Source: an uncultured Prevotellaceae bacterium | GTDB lineage: Bacteria; Bacteroidota; Bacteroidia; Bacteroidales; Bacteroidaceae | Assembly (NCBI GenBank): GCA_947303855.1 | Contig: CAMYZO010000013.1 | Coordinates: 1-48,098 of the forward strand | DNA: 48,098 nt | Direction of reading: 5' to 3' | Part shown: piece after piece, positions 7,026 through 15,895 of the stretch | How positions within the stretch are numbered: the stretch's first letter is position 1 | How the letters are laid out: each line of letters opens with the position of its first letter | Notes under the pieces: model-generated | The model's database searches: none | Told to the model about the DNA's origin: nothing | Seen by the model: only the letters and a program-made list of their open reading frames with translations | Made by a program: the position numbers and the translations under genes

Positions 7026-7138
7026 ATGCTCCTTGGTGTCGGGGATGGCAATCCTCATCTAAGAACCTATTACTAACCTCGCAGCCTTCAGGGAGCCTGG
7101 CCGCATATTCGGGAACTAAAGATTCCCTCTCGTGAGCG
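7026..7138 (+). promoter_or_regulatory. Leader between the RNA terminator and brxA, without a visible promoter
   Basis: These 113 bases hold no TAnnTTTG box and no reading frame of note. Small hairpins are possible (for example GGGAGCCTGGCC and GGGAACTAAAGATTCCC near 7090-7128). Either the BREX genes use an unusual promoter here, or they are read through from the RNA promoter. Confidence 0.4.
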
Positions 7139-7876
7139 ATGAGTACCCAGGCATCAAGCAAGAAGGTTCTTTTCAACTCTGGCATCAATATACTCGGCAG
7201 CATACCCGATTATGCAGCCATGATGGACTATGCCGTGCGTAGTCTTAGGAGCGACCCCAATGCAGACTTTTCTTTTCGCACGGAGAAGTCGGGGATGCGA
7301 TTTATATCAGCTATCAATACAGAGATACTGTCATTCCATAACCAGCAGCACCGAACGATTATTGAAGCAGCTCTTGCTACCGACGAACTCCGTCTGGATC
7401 AGAAACTGCTGGTTGTTTTCTGGCAGTTGTGCATTAACAACCGTCTCTTTTCGCTGATTACTGAGAACTATTTCATGAAGTCCCTGTTTGCTGGACGGCT
7501 GTCGCTCTTTCCCGATGAGATTTTAAGTTACCTCTACGAACTACGACACACCTATCCGAATGAATTGCAATGGAGTGATGCGACGTTGAAAATTACGGCA
7601 TCCAAGTATCTTACGCTGATGAAGAAGTTGGGACTGGCTACAGGCAGTCAGACCAAGGAAATCAAATACCCGCTCATTGGTGATGAGGTCTTTGAAATCC
7701 TGGTTCGTCTGGCTTTAGTCATTTACCCAGACAATCCGTCAGAGCAGAATCCTCTTTTCCAATTCTCTTTCCTCGATACACCTACGCTTATCAAAAGGCT
7801 AAAGTCTATCAAGTTCACCGACAAGTGGACAATTACCCAATTAGGCAATCACATCAAAATAGACATGATTCCATGA
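7139..7876 (+). CDS. brxA: BREX protein BrxA (DUF1819 family)
   Basis: A 245-residue cytosolic protein that opens the BREX locus. The order of genes (this, a DUF1788-like protein, a giant ATPase, a methylase, PglZ, BrxL) is that of type 1 BREX, where the first gene is BrxA, a small helical DNA-binding protein. The sequence has a helical N-terminal part (NILGSIPDYAAMMDYAVRSL) and the aromatic-rich motif KLLVVFWQLCINNRLFSLIT typical of DUF1819. The start at 7139 is the first ATG of the frame and follows a GAGCG stretch. Its TGA overlaps the ATG of brxB (7873-7876), which indicates coupling. Assignment rests mainly on neighbourhood and motif memory. Confidence 0.85.
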   Translation: MSTQASSKKVLFNSGINILGSIPDYAAMMDYAVRSLRSDPNADFSFRTEKSGMRFISAINTEILSFHNQQHRTIIEAALATDELRLDQKLLVVFWQLCINNRLFSLITENYFMKSLFAGRLSLFPDEILSYLYELRHTYPNELQWSDATLKITASKYLTLMKKLGLATGSQTKEIKYPLIGDEVFEILVRLALVIYPDNPSEQNPLFQFSFLDTPTLIKRLKSIKFTDKWTITQLGNHIKIDMIP

Positions 7877-8427
7877 GCAGTACTTTCAAATATGACCACA
7901 ATCGCCTATTCGACAATCTCGAAAGCGCATTGAAAAACGACCTCGCTTCTGTTGCCGTTGAAGCCAATGGCGGAAAAAGCATCTTGTTCGTCTATCCCCC
8001 CATGGAAGATAACGAGTATATCGAAGAAGGCAAGCGTAGACTTCCTTCAGACCAATATACGTTTGTCGATATTCGTCAGGCGTTGTCCGATTATATGAAT
8101 GAGATAGGTCAGGACACCTTCGAAGCCATGTATGAAGAATTTGGCAAAGAGGTTTATCGGAGTGAGAATAACTCAGAAGACACCTTTTTTGAGTATTTGA
8201 TGGAACGTATCGTGCAAGTGTTCAATGAGGGGAAGTCGCCCGTCATCGTCCACACAGGCTCGCTCTACGATCTCGACATCTTCAATATCCACATTATGGA
8301 AGACAAGCGAGTGCTTAGTGCCCATCGTCAGCTCATCGTGTTCTATCCAGCCACTGTCGAAGGAGAGAAAATCATGTTCTTGGGCAAGGTGCCTGCATCC
8401 CGCTATCGTTGTATCGTCATCAAATAA
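7873..8427 (+). CDS. brxB: BREX protein BrxB (DUF1788 family)
   Basis: A 184-residue protein. I use the ATG at 7873 (MSSTFKYDHNRLFDNLES), which overlaps the brxA stop as ATGA; an earlier in-frame ATG at 7825 lies deep within brxA. The DUF1788 pattern is recognisable: an N-terminal helix, then KSILFVYPPMEDNEYIEEGKR, and a C-terminal VIVHTGSLYDLDIFNIHIMED with HRQLIVFYPATVEGEKIMFL. In type 1 BREX it is an essential component of unknown biochemistry, thought to act with BrxC and PglZ. brxC follows after 11 bases. Confidence 0.88.
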   Translation: MSSTFKYDHNRLFDNLESALKNDLASVAVEANGGKSILFVYPPMEDNEYIEEGKRRLPSDQYTFVDIRQALSDYMNEIGQDTFEAMYEEFGKEVYRSENNSEDTFFEYLMERIVQVFNEGKSPVIVHTGSLYDLDIFNIHIMEDKRVLSAHRQLIVFYPATVEGEKIMFLGKVPASRYRCIVIK

Positions 8428-8438
8428 CAGCTAACAAT

Positions 8439-11400
8439 ATGAATCAGATTAAAGATATTCTTACTATCAATCTCGATGATGAAATAAAAAGCGTTATCGA
8501 CCTCCATGCACAAAGCGACCGCGAAATCATTTCCGAACTCGATGGTTTCATCCTGACGGAGAGTCTTGCTAAGCACCTTTCGGATTTCTGCGATGAATAC
8601 GTGTCGGGCAAGATGCAGTCTGGTGTATGGTTGAGCGGATTCTATGGTTCCGGTAAGTCCTACTTTGCCAAGATGTTGGGCTATCTGCTTCGCAATCCCA
8701 TGTTGGAAGGCACCACTTTTCGTCAGCGTTTTGTTCCCAAGTTGACGGGTCTCCCTGATGTTGATGTCCTCGAAAACAACATCCGGGGCCTTGATCGTAT
8801 CAATAGCCTTGTCGTCTTGTTCGACTCTGCCAAGAGTACCAACACATACGGCTTGCCCTATATGCTCATGGCCAACTTCCTCCATGCTCTTGGCCTGCTC
8901 GACAACTGGATTGGCCTCTTGGAATATGAACTGTTGCTCGATGGCAAATACGACGAATTCCTACAGATTGTACAAAAGAACGAGGGGGCATCCTGGCAAG
9001 AGGTACGTAAGAGCATGAAGAACAGTCCTTCTGTTTTCAAGCGTGCTCTTTCCGACATGGGCATGTCGGCAGAGGAGATTGAGGAATCAAAGAATCTCGT
9101 CATCCAGCATCGTGCCGAATACGATGCAGCCAAGTTGCGCGAGGACCTGCAGCGTTATCTTGACAAGAACCCCGACAAGCGTATTGTGTTCATGATTGAT
9201 GAAGTGAGCGAGGCCATCAATCAGGACAAGATCAACTTACTCGACCTGGAAGGTATTGCCGAATCTTTAGCTTCTTTAGGTCGCAAAGCCTGGACAATTG
9301 CCATTGCCCAGTTGAAGTTGGACGATGTGATTTCCATGAAGAATGTCTCAAAGAACCTGCTAACCAAGCTTCGCGACCGCTTCCGTACCACCATCGACAT
9401 CAAGGCCGACGAGGTGGACGTGATTATCAAGCAGCGACTGTTGGCAAAACATGATGATGCACGTGAGGAGCTGAAAGACTATTATGGCCATAATAGTGGT
9501 GCCATCCGCGACATCACGAACTTGCCCGGCCTGAATCTCCGGCCTACGCAGGATGCCGACACATACGCCGATTACTATCCATTCCACGAGTATCAGTTCC
9601 GTATGCTTCAGTACTTCCTCTTTGGCTCCGGCCAGATGGTACAGACAAAAACAGGCGCACGCGGCATGATTATCTCTGCTTTTGACGTGCTGAAGAAGGA
9701 GGTGAAACGCGACTATCACGAACACGCCCATGTCACCGCTACCCAGCTTTGCAAGCAGGCAGAGCTGACGACCGAGGAAGAACAGCGGGCACGCTACCAA
9801 CAGGCATCCGACACCTTGCGCTATAAAGGCTATCAGTACGTGGAAGGAACAAAGCTATTGCAAACCATACACTTCCTCGCCAAAACGGAGGTTACACAGA
9901 CCACCGCAGAGAACATCTGCAAAGCATATATAGACTGTCCCGATCTTTACTATAAAGTACTGGCAGAAATCAAGTCTGCTTTAACGGTCTTGGTAGAAAA
10001 CCAAATCGTGCTGCTGGCAGGCAATCAGTACCGTATCACCAACCAGACAGAACAGCGCATCCTTGATGATATGAAGGCATACGACGTGCCGCCATTTGTC
10101 ATTCGCAATGAGGTGACACGCTGCCTGAAAGGATTGCCCCTGCTGCGTAGTGTGCAGTCCATCAACGTGGAGAATGTTCCCGTCAATTTCCTCATTGCCC
10201 GAGAGGACGGCGAGCCGGTCATTGGCAACAATGGAGAATTATTGAAGGTCATGCTCCACGACATCTTTATAGTCCGCCAGAGCGGCGACACCACACAGTA
10301 TATAAATAATGTGAAGCAGGAGTCGCAACAGCACAAAGAGGCTATCTATATAGTGCCCGACATTGCAGATGCCAACGAAATTACATCATTGGTGACCGAC
10401 ATCAAGCGTATTGAGTATATCAACGAGAAGTCGTATCTGACAGAAGAGGAGAAACGCATTGTTCTTGGCTTTACAGCGGAATTGGAAATCAAAAAAGACC
10501 GGCTTACTGAGCTCCTCCGTACCGCCTACGCTTCTGGCTCTGCCGTCTATGCCTATCAGGTGTATCAGCTCAGCGAACCGCAGTTCACTGGTACGCTGAA
10601 AGACCTGCAGTCGCGTCTGTACGATAACATCTTTACCAAACGTCTTTCTGCCAAGCTTCCCGACACGCTGGCTCCTAAGGTGCTCACAGAACCATCGAAC
10701 CGTCTGCATGCTCTTTTCGGAACTGCCGATGACTTCAAGTTCTTCGACACCAAAGGCAATTTCGTGGGTACCAATCTTTCCGTTTCTATCGAGATACTGG
10801 CCAAGGCTGCCTCTTTCATCTCCGGCGCAGAACTGGAAAAGCAGTTGTCAGCACCTCCTACGGGCTACAGCATCGGTACCATCATGTGTGCTGTTGCGGC
10901 GCTGTTCCGTGGCAACAAGGTCATCGCCAAATATGCCGGACAGGACTTCAACAGTGTCAATACTGAAGGATGCCGCGACATTTTCCAATCCACACGCAAC
11001 TTTGCCAAGGCCAGTTTCAAGGCCGTGGCTCAAAACCTCACCTACAAGGAGCGCACAGAGATGATTGACATTCTGAAGGAGGATTGTAATTACAAGCAGT
11101 GGACGGGCGACAACCTTAGCTTCCAGTTGAACGACTTCGATGTGGTGGATGCCGTGCGCAGTCTCTCTAAAGCCATCTTGTCGAAGGTCAATCAGGAGAT
11201 AGCTTTAGATGATCGTATGAGCCGCCTGTTTGCAGGATCTATTCAAACGAAGGCTGTGTTCCAGCCTTTCACTATTGCTGTCAACGAGGCCACTTGTTTC
11301 TCACAGGCTCGTGCCTTCCTTAGCCAGCAGGATGAATTTGTCAAGGCTGTTGAACGAGTAGAACAAGACCTTGACTTTATCAAGACAAAGTTCCGCGACA

Positions 11401-12077
11401 TTAATAACATTAAGTATTATCTTGCCGATGTGAAGGAAGAAATCATACAGGCAGAGTGTGATCGTCAACTGATTGACCCCATCGTAGAGAAGTTCACTTT
11501 ATGTTACGAAACCAATGTTGTAAGCAACTACAAGACTATCCAGCAACTTTCTCAGCAAGCCCGCGATGTCTATTACGCGCTCTTCAATGGTAAGAAAGAA
11601 GTTGTTTCTAAACTGTATAATGACCTGAGAATACAGGCAGAACAACTGAAAACCCAACTTGATGCATATCCCAAAGAATGGAATGCCGCACTCTATAGCA
11701 ACATCGCTGAGTTTGACAGCAGTTGCAAACGCTATGAGATTACATTGGTTGACATTCCGCAATATGAGATTCGCTGTCGCAAGTGTGGTTTCCAACTCCG
11801 TGACCTGACGTATGCGGAGAACATGGCACCGCAGCAGGAACAGAAGCTGTTGCTCTGGCAAACGGAGATAGTGACCTCACAGCCAACACCTCCACAACCC
11901 CAGCAGTCTCATGGGTCTCAGCAGTCCCAGAGGCCCCAGCCCCCCAAGACCCGCAGCATGCGCTCACACTTGCCGCAAGGGAAAATGAGCGTCAGCGATT
12001 ACCGCTTGTGGCTTACGCAACAGATGTCGCTCATCAAGAACTTCAGTACTACTGACGAGTTGGACTTCAATAGCTAA
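8439..12077 (+). CDS. brxC: BREX ATPase BrxC
   Basis: A 1212-residue P-loop ATPase, the usual length for BrxC of type 1 BREX. The start chosen is the ATG at 8439 (MNQIKDILTINLDDE), which does not overlap brxB; an ATG at 8409 would overlap its end. Walker A is GFYGSGKS at residues 67-74 and Walker B is RIVFMIDEVSEA near 246-257. A CRKCGFQLRD zinc-ribbon-like element lies near the C-terminus, followed by a Pro/Gln/Ser-rich linker (PTPPQPQQSHGSQQSQRP) and a final conserved helix. BrxC forms part of the BREX complex and is required for phage exclusion; the exact use of ATP is not settled. It is followed by a heptamer array and pglX. Confidence 0.93.
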   Translation: MNQIKDILTINLDDEIKSVIDLHAQSDREIISELDGFILTESLAKHLSDFCDEYVSGKMQSGVWLSGFYGSGKSYFAKMLGYLLRNPMLEGTTFRQRFVPKLTGLPDVDVLENNIRGLDRINSLVVLFDSAKSTNTYGLPYMLMANFLHALGLLDNWIGLLEYELLLDGKYDEFLQIVQKNEGASWQEVRKSMKNSPSVFKRALSDMGMSAEEIEESKNLVIQHRAEYDAAKLREDLQRYLDKNPDKRIVFMIDEVSEAINQDKINLLDLEGIAESLASLGRKAWTIAIAQLKLDDVISMKNVSKNLLTKLRDRFRTTIDIKADEVDVIIKQRLLAKHDDAREELKDYYGHNSGAIRDITNLPGLNLRPTQDADTYADYYPFHEYQFRMLQYFLFGSGQMVQTKTGARGMIISAFDVLKKEVKRDYHEHAHVTATQLCKQAELTTEEEQRARYQQASDTLRYKGYQYVEGTKLLQTIHFLAKTEVTQTTAENICKAYIDCPDLYYKVLAEIKSALTVLVENQIVLLAGNQYRITNQTEQRILDDMKAYDVPPFVIRNEVTRCLKGLPLLRSVQSINVENVPVNFLIAREDGEPVIGNNGELLKVMLHDIFIVRQSGDTTQYINNVKQESQQHKEAIYIVPDIADANEITSLVTDIKRIEYINEKSYLTEEEKRIVLGFTAELEIKKDRLTELLRTAYASGSAVYAYQVYQLSEPQFTGTLKDLQSRLYDNIFTKRLSAKLPDTLAPKVLTEPSNRLHALFGTADDFKFFDTKGNFVGTNLSVSIEILAKAASFISGAELEKQLSAPPTGYSIGTIMCAVAALFRGNKVIAKYAGQDFNSVNTEGCRDIFQSTRNFAKASFKAVAQNLTYKERTEMIDILKEDCNYKQWTGDNLSFQLNDFDVVDAVRSLSKAILSKVNQEIALDDRMSRLFAGSIQTKAVFQPFTIAVNEATCFSQARAFLSQQDEFVKAVERVEQDLDFIKTKFRDINNIKYYLADVKEEIIQAECDRQLIDPIVEKFTLCYETNVVSNYKTIQQLSQQARDVYYALFNGKKEVVSKLYNDLRIQAEQLKTQLDAYPKEWNAALYSNIAEFDSSCKRYEITLVDIPQYEIRCRKCGFQLRDLTYAENMAPQQEQKLLLWQTEIVTSQPTPPQPQQSHGSQQSQRPQPPKTRSMRSHLPQGKMSVSDYRLWLTQQMSLIKNFSTTDELDFNS

Positions 12078-12082
12078 ATCCT

Positions 12083-12129
12083 TAAATCGTCAAATAAATA
12101 GTAAATCGTAAATTCGTAAATCGTAAATA
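12083..12129 (+). repeat. CGTAAAT-type heptamer array between brxC and pglX
   Basis: Three to four copies of CGTAAAT with degenerate neighbours (TAAATCGTCAAATAAATAG) fill the 58-base gap. TAA stops occur in the units, as in other intergenic arrays of this window. Confidence 0.75.
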
Positions 12130-12135
12130 GAATAG

Positions 12136-15100
12136 ATGAATCTGATAGATCACGTACTCAATATCCGCATCCTTATTCATCGTGCTTTGGAGGCACAGAT
12201 GGAGCGTAACGGAATCAATGCCGCAGAGCGAGAGGAGAAACTGAAGCCCTGTGTGTTCACACTCTTCAACCGCTTGGCTGCTATCAAGCTGATGGAGCAG
12301 AAAGAGCTGTTCCCAGAAGTCATCAAACAGCGTGCTGAAAACGGCGGTTTGTCTGCTGCCCATCAGGCATGGCTCGAAGAACATCCGGAAGGTCGAACGA
12401 TGGAGCGCGACGGTCTGGTGCCTTTCCTTGAAGATAAGTTCGAAGAAATGGCACAGATGAACTTCCGTATCTATCAGCGCGACTATCCGTATGCCATGAT
12501 GCCCACGGCGGATGAGCTGAACGAGATCATTGCTGCCTTCAACGCAATTGAGAATGATCCCGACTGTGCTGACACGTGGCAGAAGGACGACATCTTAGGT
12601 TGGCTTTACGAGAATTTCAATACTGCCGAAAAGGTGGAATTTAAGCAGAGTGGCGACAAGACTGAGTACGACAAGGTGTCGCTTCAAAGTCAGGTCTATA
12701 CGCCCTCATGGGTGGTGAAGTTCCTTGTTGACAATACACTTGGAAAACTCTACTTGGAGATGTTCCCTGAAAGCGAAATTGACAAGGCAGATGAAGATGG
12801 TAATCGCCGATATTCCATTGCCAATCGTCCCACAACAAGTGTCAGGCCCAAAAAGGACCTGCTGCAACTACGGTTAATCGATCCTGCCTGTGGTAGCGGC
12901 AACTTCCTGCTCTACGCCTTCTCCATGTTCTATGACCTGTATATGGACCAGATAGAGAATTTCGGAGCAGAATACAACCGCAGGGAAATTCCTGCTATGA
13001 TTGTAGAAAACAACCTTTATGGTGTCGATCTTGATGAGCGTGCTGTTCAACTATCACAAATCGGGTTACTAATCAAAGCACGAGAGATGGGAGGACGGCG
13101 TGCCCGTATGCCGGAGCATACCAATGTGGTGTGTACCAATTTTGTGTTGCCTGATTACGAGACTGTGAAAGCAGAGTTTGGCTATGATGCGAGTTGGGAG
13201 CGGCAGTATGATGTATTGGCGAGAAAGATATGGACTGACTTATCGGAAGCGCATAAGTTCGGAACGCTGGTTCGCGTAGAAGAACAACTGAAGACCATTG
13301 CGCCCAATGATGACAATCATTCGTTGTTCTCCGAAGAAGAGATGAACGATTTGTTTGACGAGAAGTATAAAATGAACCAACAAATTCATAACCTCGTGAA
13401 CAAATATAGCGAGCACAACAGCAATCCTTACACGCTACTGAAGATGAGTGAGGCAATGACCTTCCTTGATGTAATTACTAACCCGTTCGATGTGGTGGTG
13501 GCTAATCCTCCATATACGGATAGTGGCGACTTTGGCACGGAGCTGAAGGCATTAGTGGAAGAGAACTATAAGAAGCCACTGAAGTTTAACAGCAACCTTT
13601 ATGCGTGCTTCATTAAGCGGTGCTGCGAATTGGCAGGGGATGATGGAAAGGTGGGAATGATTCATCCACATACCTTCATGTTCATCAAAACCTTTGAGGA
13701 TGTTCGCAAATTTATGTTGGAGCATACACATATCAATGTGATGGTGGATTATGGTCTTGACCGCGTGAACCTCTTCGGACCAGGCATTCTGCTTGATGCA
13801 ACGTTCTATACGCTTGACATGACCCAGAAAGACAATGCTCCTGGTGTCTATTTCAACATTACTGCAGGACAGCAAGAAAAATTCAAGAAAGGATCTCTTG
13901 CTAAAGCCTTTGCAGAATATTTGAACGGCATTCTTAATGACCGTGTTTATACTTTACCTCAGAAAAAGCTAAAAGGTATCAAGTCCTATCCCTTCATCTA
14001 CTGGATTTCAGATGAGTTCAGAGAGAAGTTTTCTTTACCAACTATTGAAGATGATTTAAAGAATTGTCAAGGCTTAATAACTTCTAACAACAATCGTTTT
14101 CTACGGTATTGGTGGGAAATCTCTCCTTCTACAGATTTCAGATATTGGATTAAGTATGCAAAAGGAGGTCCTTATCAAAAATGGTATGGTAATGACTGGC
14201 TCGTTGTTGACTGGGAAAATAATGGAGAGCGAATTAAAGGGTTCGTTGACGAAAATGGGAAACAAAAATCAAGACCTCAGAATGAACAATACTATTTCAC
14301 AGAAGGTGTCACATATTGTAGTACAGGCTCGAAAGGCGCGTCATTTCGTTTGATGAAGGCTGATCATTTATTTGATTCAGGAGGCTCTTCCATTTTTACT
14401 TTAGGGAAAATAGACGTTCATATTTTGCTTGCAATAACAAACTCAACTCTTACAAAATACATAATTAATTGCTTGAATCCTACTGTGAACACGCAAGTTG
14501 GTGATATTGGAAGAATCCCTATCATCATTGGAAAGTCAGACAACTATGATACGATATGTATTCATTCAAAACAAAACGTTGATATCTGCGAGTCTAAATG
14601 CACCTATTCTTTAATAGAGTATAACTATAAGCATTCCCCCATTACTCCAACAGGTGATGTTTTTGCATATTTGACTCTATATTATAATAATGAGAATGCC
14701 CTCCTCACTCAAATCCTTCTCAGCGAAAGTATCATCAATAAGATAGTTTTCGATGTCTATGAGTTGAGTGACCACGACATACAGATGGTCTTAGATAAAG
14801 AAGGTATCCCCGTTGGTGACCTACCTGTGAGCCACGAAGCAAAGGAAGCCTATCTTCAGTGGCTGACAACAGAAAGTGAGTTTGCGCCTTCTGATGATGT
14901 ATTGAAGCATTTGGACAACTTAGAGGAGCGTGATGATCTGCCACGGGTGACAGATTTCGAGGTGCTCTACCAGACCAACAAGGAATGGGAGGAATTCTGC
15001 ATTCAGCATAAGATGAACCCTGTGGAAGTGTGGTGGCAGTTCAAGAATGCTGGCGTTTTGCCCCCTCAACGAACTCAGACACTGGCTTTCGAGCTAATTA

Positions 15101-15723
15101 CCGATGTCATCCGTTCGCTGTTGGCCAAGGACGACGATGGTGTGATACCACTCGTTGGCAATGCCGGAGAGGTGCAGTTGGCACCACGCATTGAGGCAGA
15201 GATGGTGGAACGAGGCTACAGTGCAGCGCAGATAGCACAAGTATTCTCCCTGTTGGGGAGCGGCAACTTGCAACGCTACCTGCAAGAGCGATTCTTTGCA
15301 CAGCTGAGCGACCACCTGAACCTCTTTATGTATCTGCCCAAGACTCCATTCATCTGGCACCTCACCTCTGGGTCTCACCATGCGCTGGAACTATTCGTGA
15401 GTATCTATAAGTGGAACCGCGATACGCTGCTGCGCATCAAAAGCGTCTATACTGCAAACCGTGAAGCAGCATTGAACGACCGTCTGCAAGTACTGATGCA
15501 AGGTGATGCCACTCAGAAGGCAGAAGCCGCAGAAGTACGTACACAACTGAAAGAGCTGGCTACATTCTGTGAGAAGATAGACCAACTGCTTGCCTCTGGC
15601 TACAATCCCAAGTTGGATGACGGCGTAGGCAAGAACATCGCTCCCCTGCAGAAAGCCGGTCTCATCAGCTATGAGGTGCTGAAGAGTACACAACTGAAGA
15701 AATATCTGGAGGCTGACTGGTAA
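12136..15723 (+). CDS. pglX: BREX adenine-specific DNA methyltransferase PglX
   Basis: A 1195-residue N6-adenine methylase, typical in length for PglX of type 1 BREX. The S-adenosylmethionine motif I is IDPACGSGNFLLYAF near residue 248 and the catalytic motif IV is ANPPY at 456-460. The protein marks the host chromosome at a non-palindromic site so that BREX can tell self from phage. The region of about residues 631-861 (14030-14720) is strikingly AT-rich and rich in Asn, Ile and Lys compared with the rest, consistent with an exchanged target-recognition domain. The frame is intact. It starts six bases after the heptamer array. No promoter is visible between brxC and pglX. Confidence 0.94.
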   Translation: MNLIDHVLNIRILIHRALEAQMERNGINAAEREEKLKPCVFTLFNRLAAIKLMEQKELFPEVIKQRAENGGLSAAHQAWLEEHPEGRTMERDGLVPFLEDKFEEMAQMNFRIYQRDYPYAMMPTADELNEIIAAFNAIENDPDCADTWQKDDILGWLYENFNTAEKVEFKQSGDKTEYDKVSLQSQVYTPSWVVKFLVDNTLGKLYLEMFPESEIDKADEDGNRRYSIANRPTTSVRPKKDLLQLRLIDPACGSGNFLLYAFSMFYDLYMDQIENFGAEYNRREIPAMIVENNLYGVDLDERAVQLSQIGLLIKAREMGGRRARMPEHTNVVCTNFVLPDYETVKAEFGYDASWERQYDVLARKIWTDLSEAHKFGTLVRVEEQLKTIAPNDDNHSLFSEEEMNDLFDEKYKMNQQIHNLVNKYSEHNSNPYTLLKMSEAMTFLDVITNPFDVVVANPPYTDSGDFGTELKALVEENYKKPLKFNSNLYACFIKRCCELAGDDGKVGMIHPHTFMFIKTFEDVRKFMLEHTHINVMVDYGLDRVNLFGPGILLDATFYTLDMTQKDNAPGVYFNITAGQQEKFKKGSLAKAFAEYLNGILNDRVYTLPQKKLKGIKSYPFIYWISDEFREKFSLPTIEDDLKNCQGLITSNNNRFLRYWWEISPSTDFRYWIKYAKGGPYQKWYGNDWLVVDWENNGERIKGFVDENGKQKSRPQNEQYYFTEGVTYCSTGSKGASFRLMKADHLFDSGGSSIFTLGKIDVHILLAITNSTLTKYIINCLNPTVNTQVGDIGRIPIIIGKSDNYDTICIHSKQNVDICESKCTYSLIEYNYKHSPITPTGDVFAYLTLYYNNENALLTQILLSESIINKIVFDVYELSDHDIQMVLDKEGIPVGDLPVSHEAKEAYLQWLTTESEFAPSDDVLKHLDNLEERDDLPRVTDFEVLYQTNKEWEEFCIQHKMNPVEVWWQFKNAGVLPPQRTQTLAFELITDVIRSLLAKDDDGVIPLVGNAGEVQLAPRIEAEMVERGYSAAQIAQVFSLLGSGNLQRYLQERFFAQLSDHLNLFMYLPKTPFIWHLTSGSHHALELFVSIYKWNRDTLLRIKSVYTANREAALNDRLQVLMQGDATQKAEAAEVRTQLKELATFCEKIDQLLASGYNPKLDDGVGKNIAPLQKAGLISYEVLKSTQLKKYLEADW

Positions 15724-15745
15724 AAAGCATAAACTCTGTGAAATC

Positions 15746-15777
15746 TTTGGTGTTATCAGAAAATAGTTGTACTTTTG
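15746..15777 (+). promoter_or_regulatory. Internal BREX promoter in front of the AAA/DUF4143 gene
   Basis: TTTG at 15746-15749, 20 bases, then TACTTTTG at 15770-15777. The match is complete, so the ATPase gene, and perhaps pglZ and brxL after it, can be transcribed separately from brxABC-pglX. Confidence 0.8.
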
Positions 15778-15792
15778 TAATGCCTATCCAAA

Positions 15793-15846
15793 AATCGCGG
15801 AAATGTGTATAATACATCATCTGAGAAATCTTGGAAATGTGTATAA
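15793..15846 (+). repeat. Direct repeat in the leader of the AAA/DUF4143 gene
   Basis: GGAAATGTGTATAA occurs at 15799-15812 and again at 15833-15846, 34 bases apart. With the AAATC before each, 19 of 21 positions match. It lies downstream of the -7 box, so it is in the transcribed leader. It could be a binding site for a repressor or for the encoded protein. Confidence 0.7.
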
Positions 15847-15895
15847 AAGGAACGTGAATTAGGATGGGAAACGTGAAACGACAATAGCTGAAACG

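Noticed and set aside
6809..7051. 80-codon minus-strand frame in the gap before BREX
   Set aside because: It has no promoter and lies antisense to a stretch better explained by a structured RNA with its own terminator.
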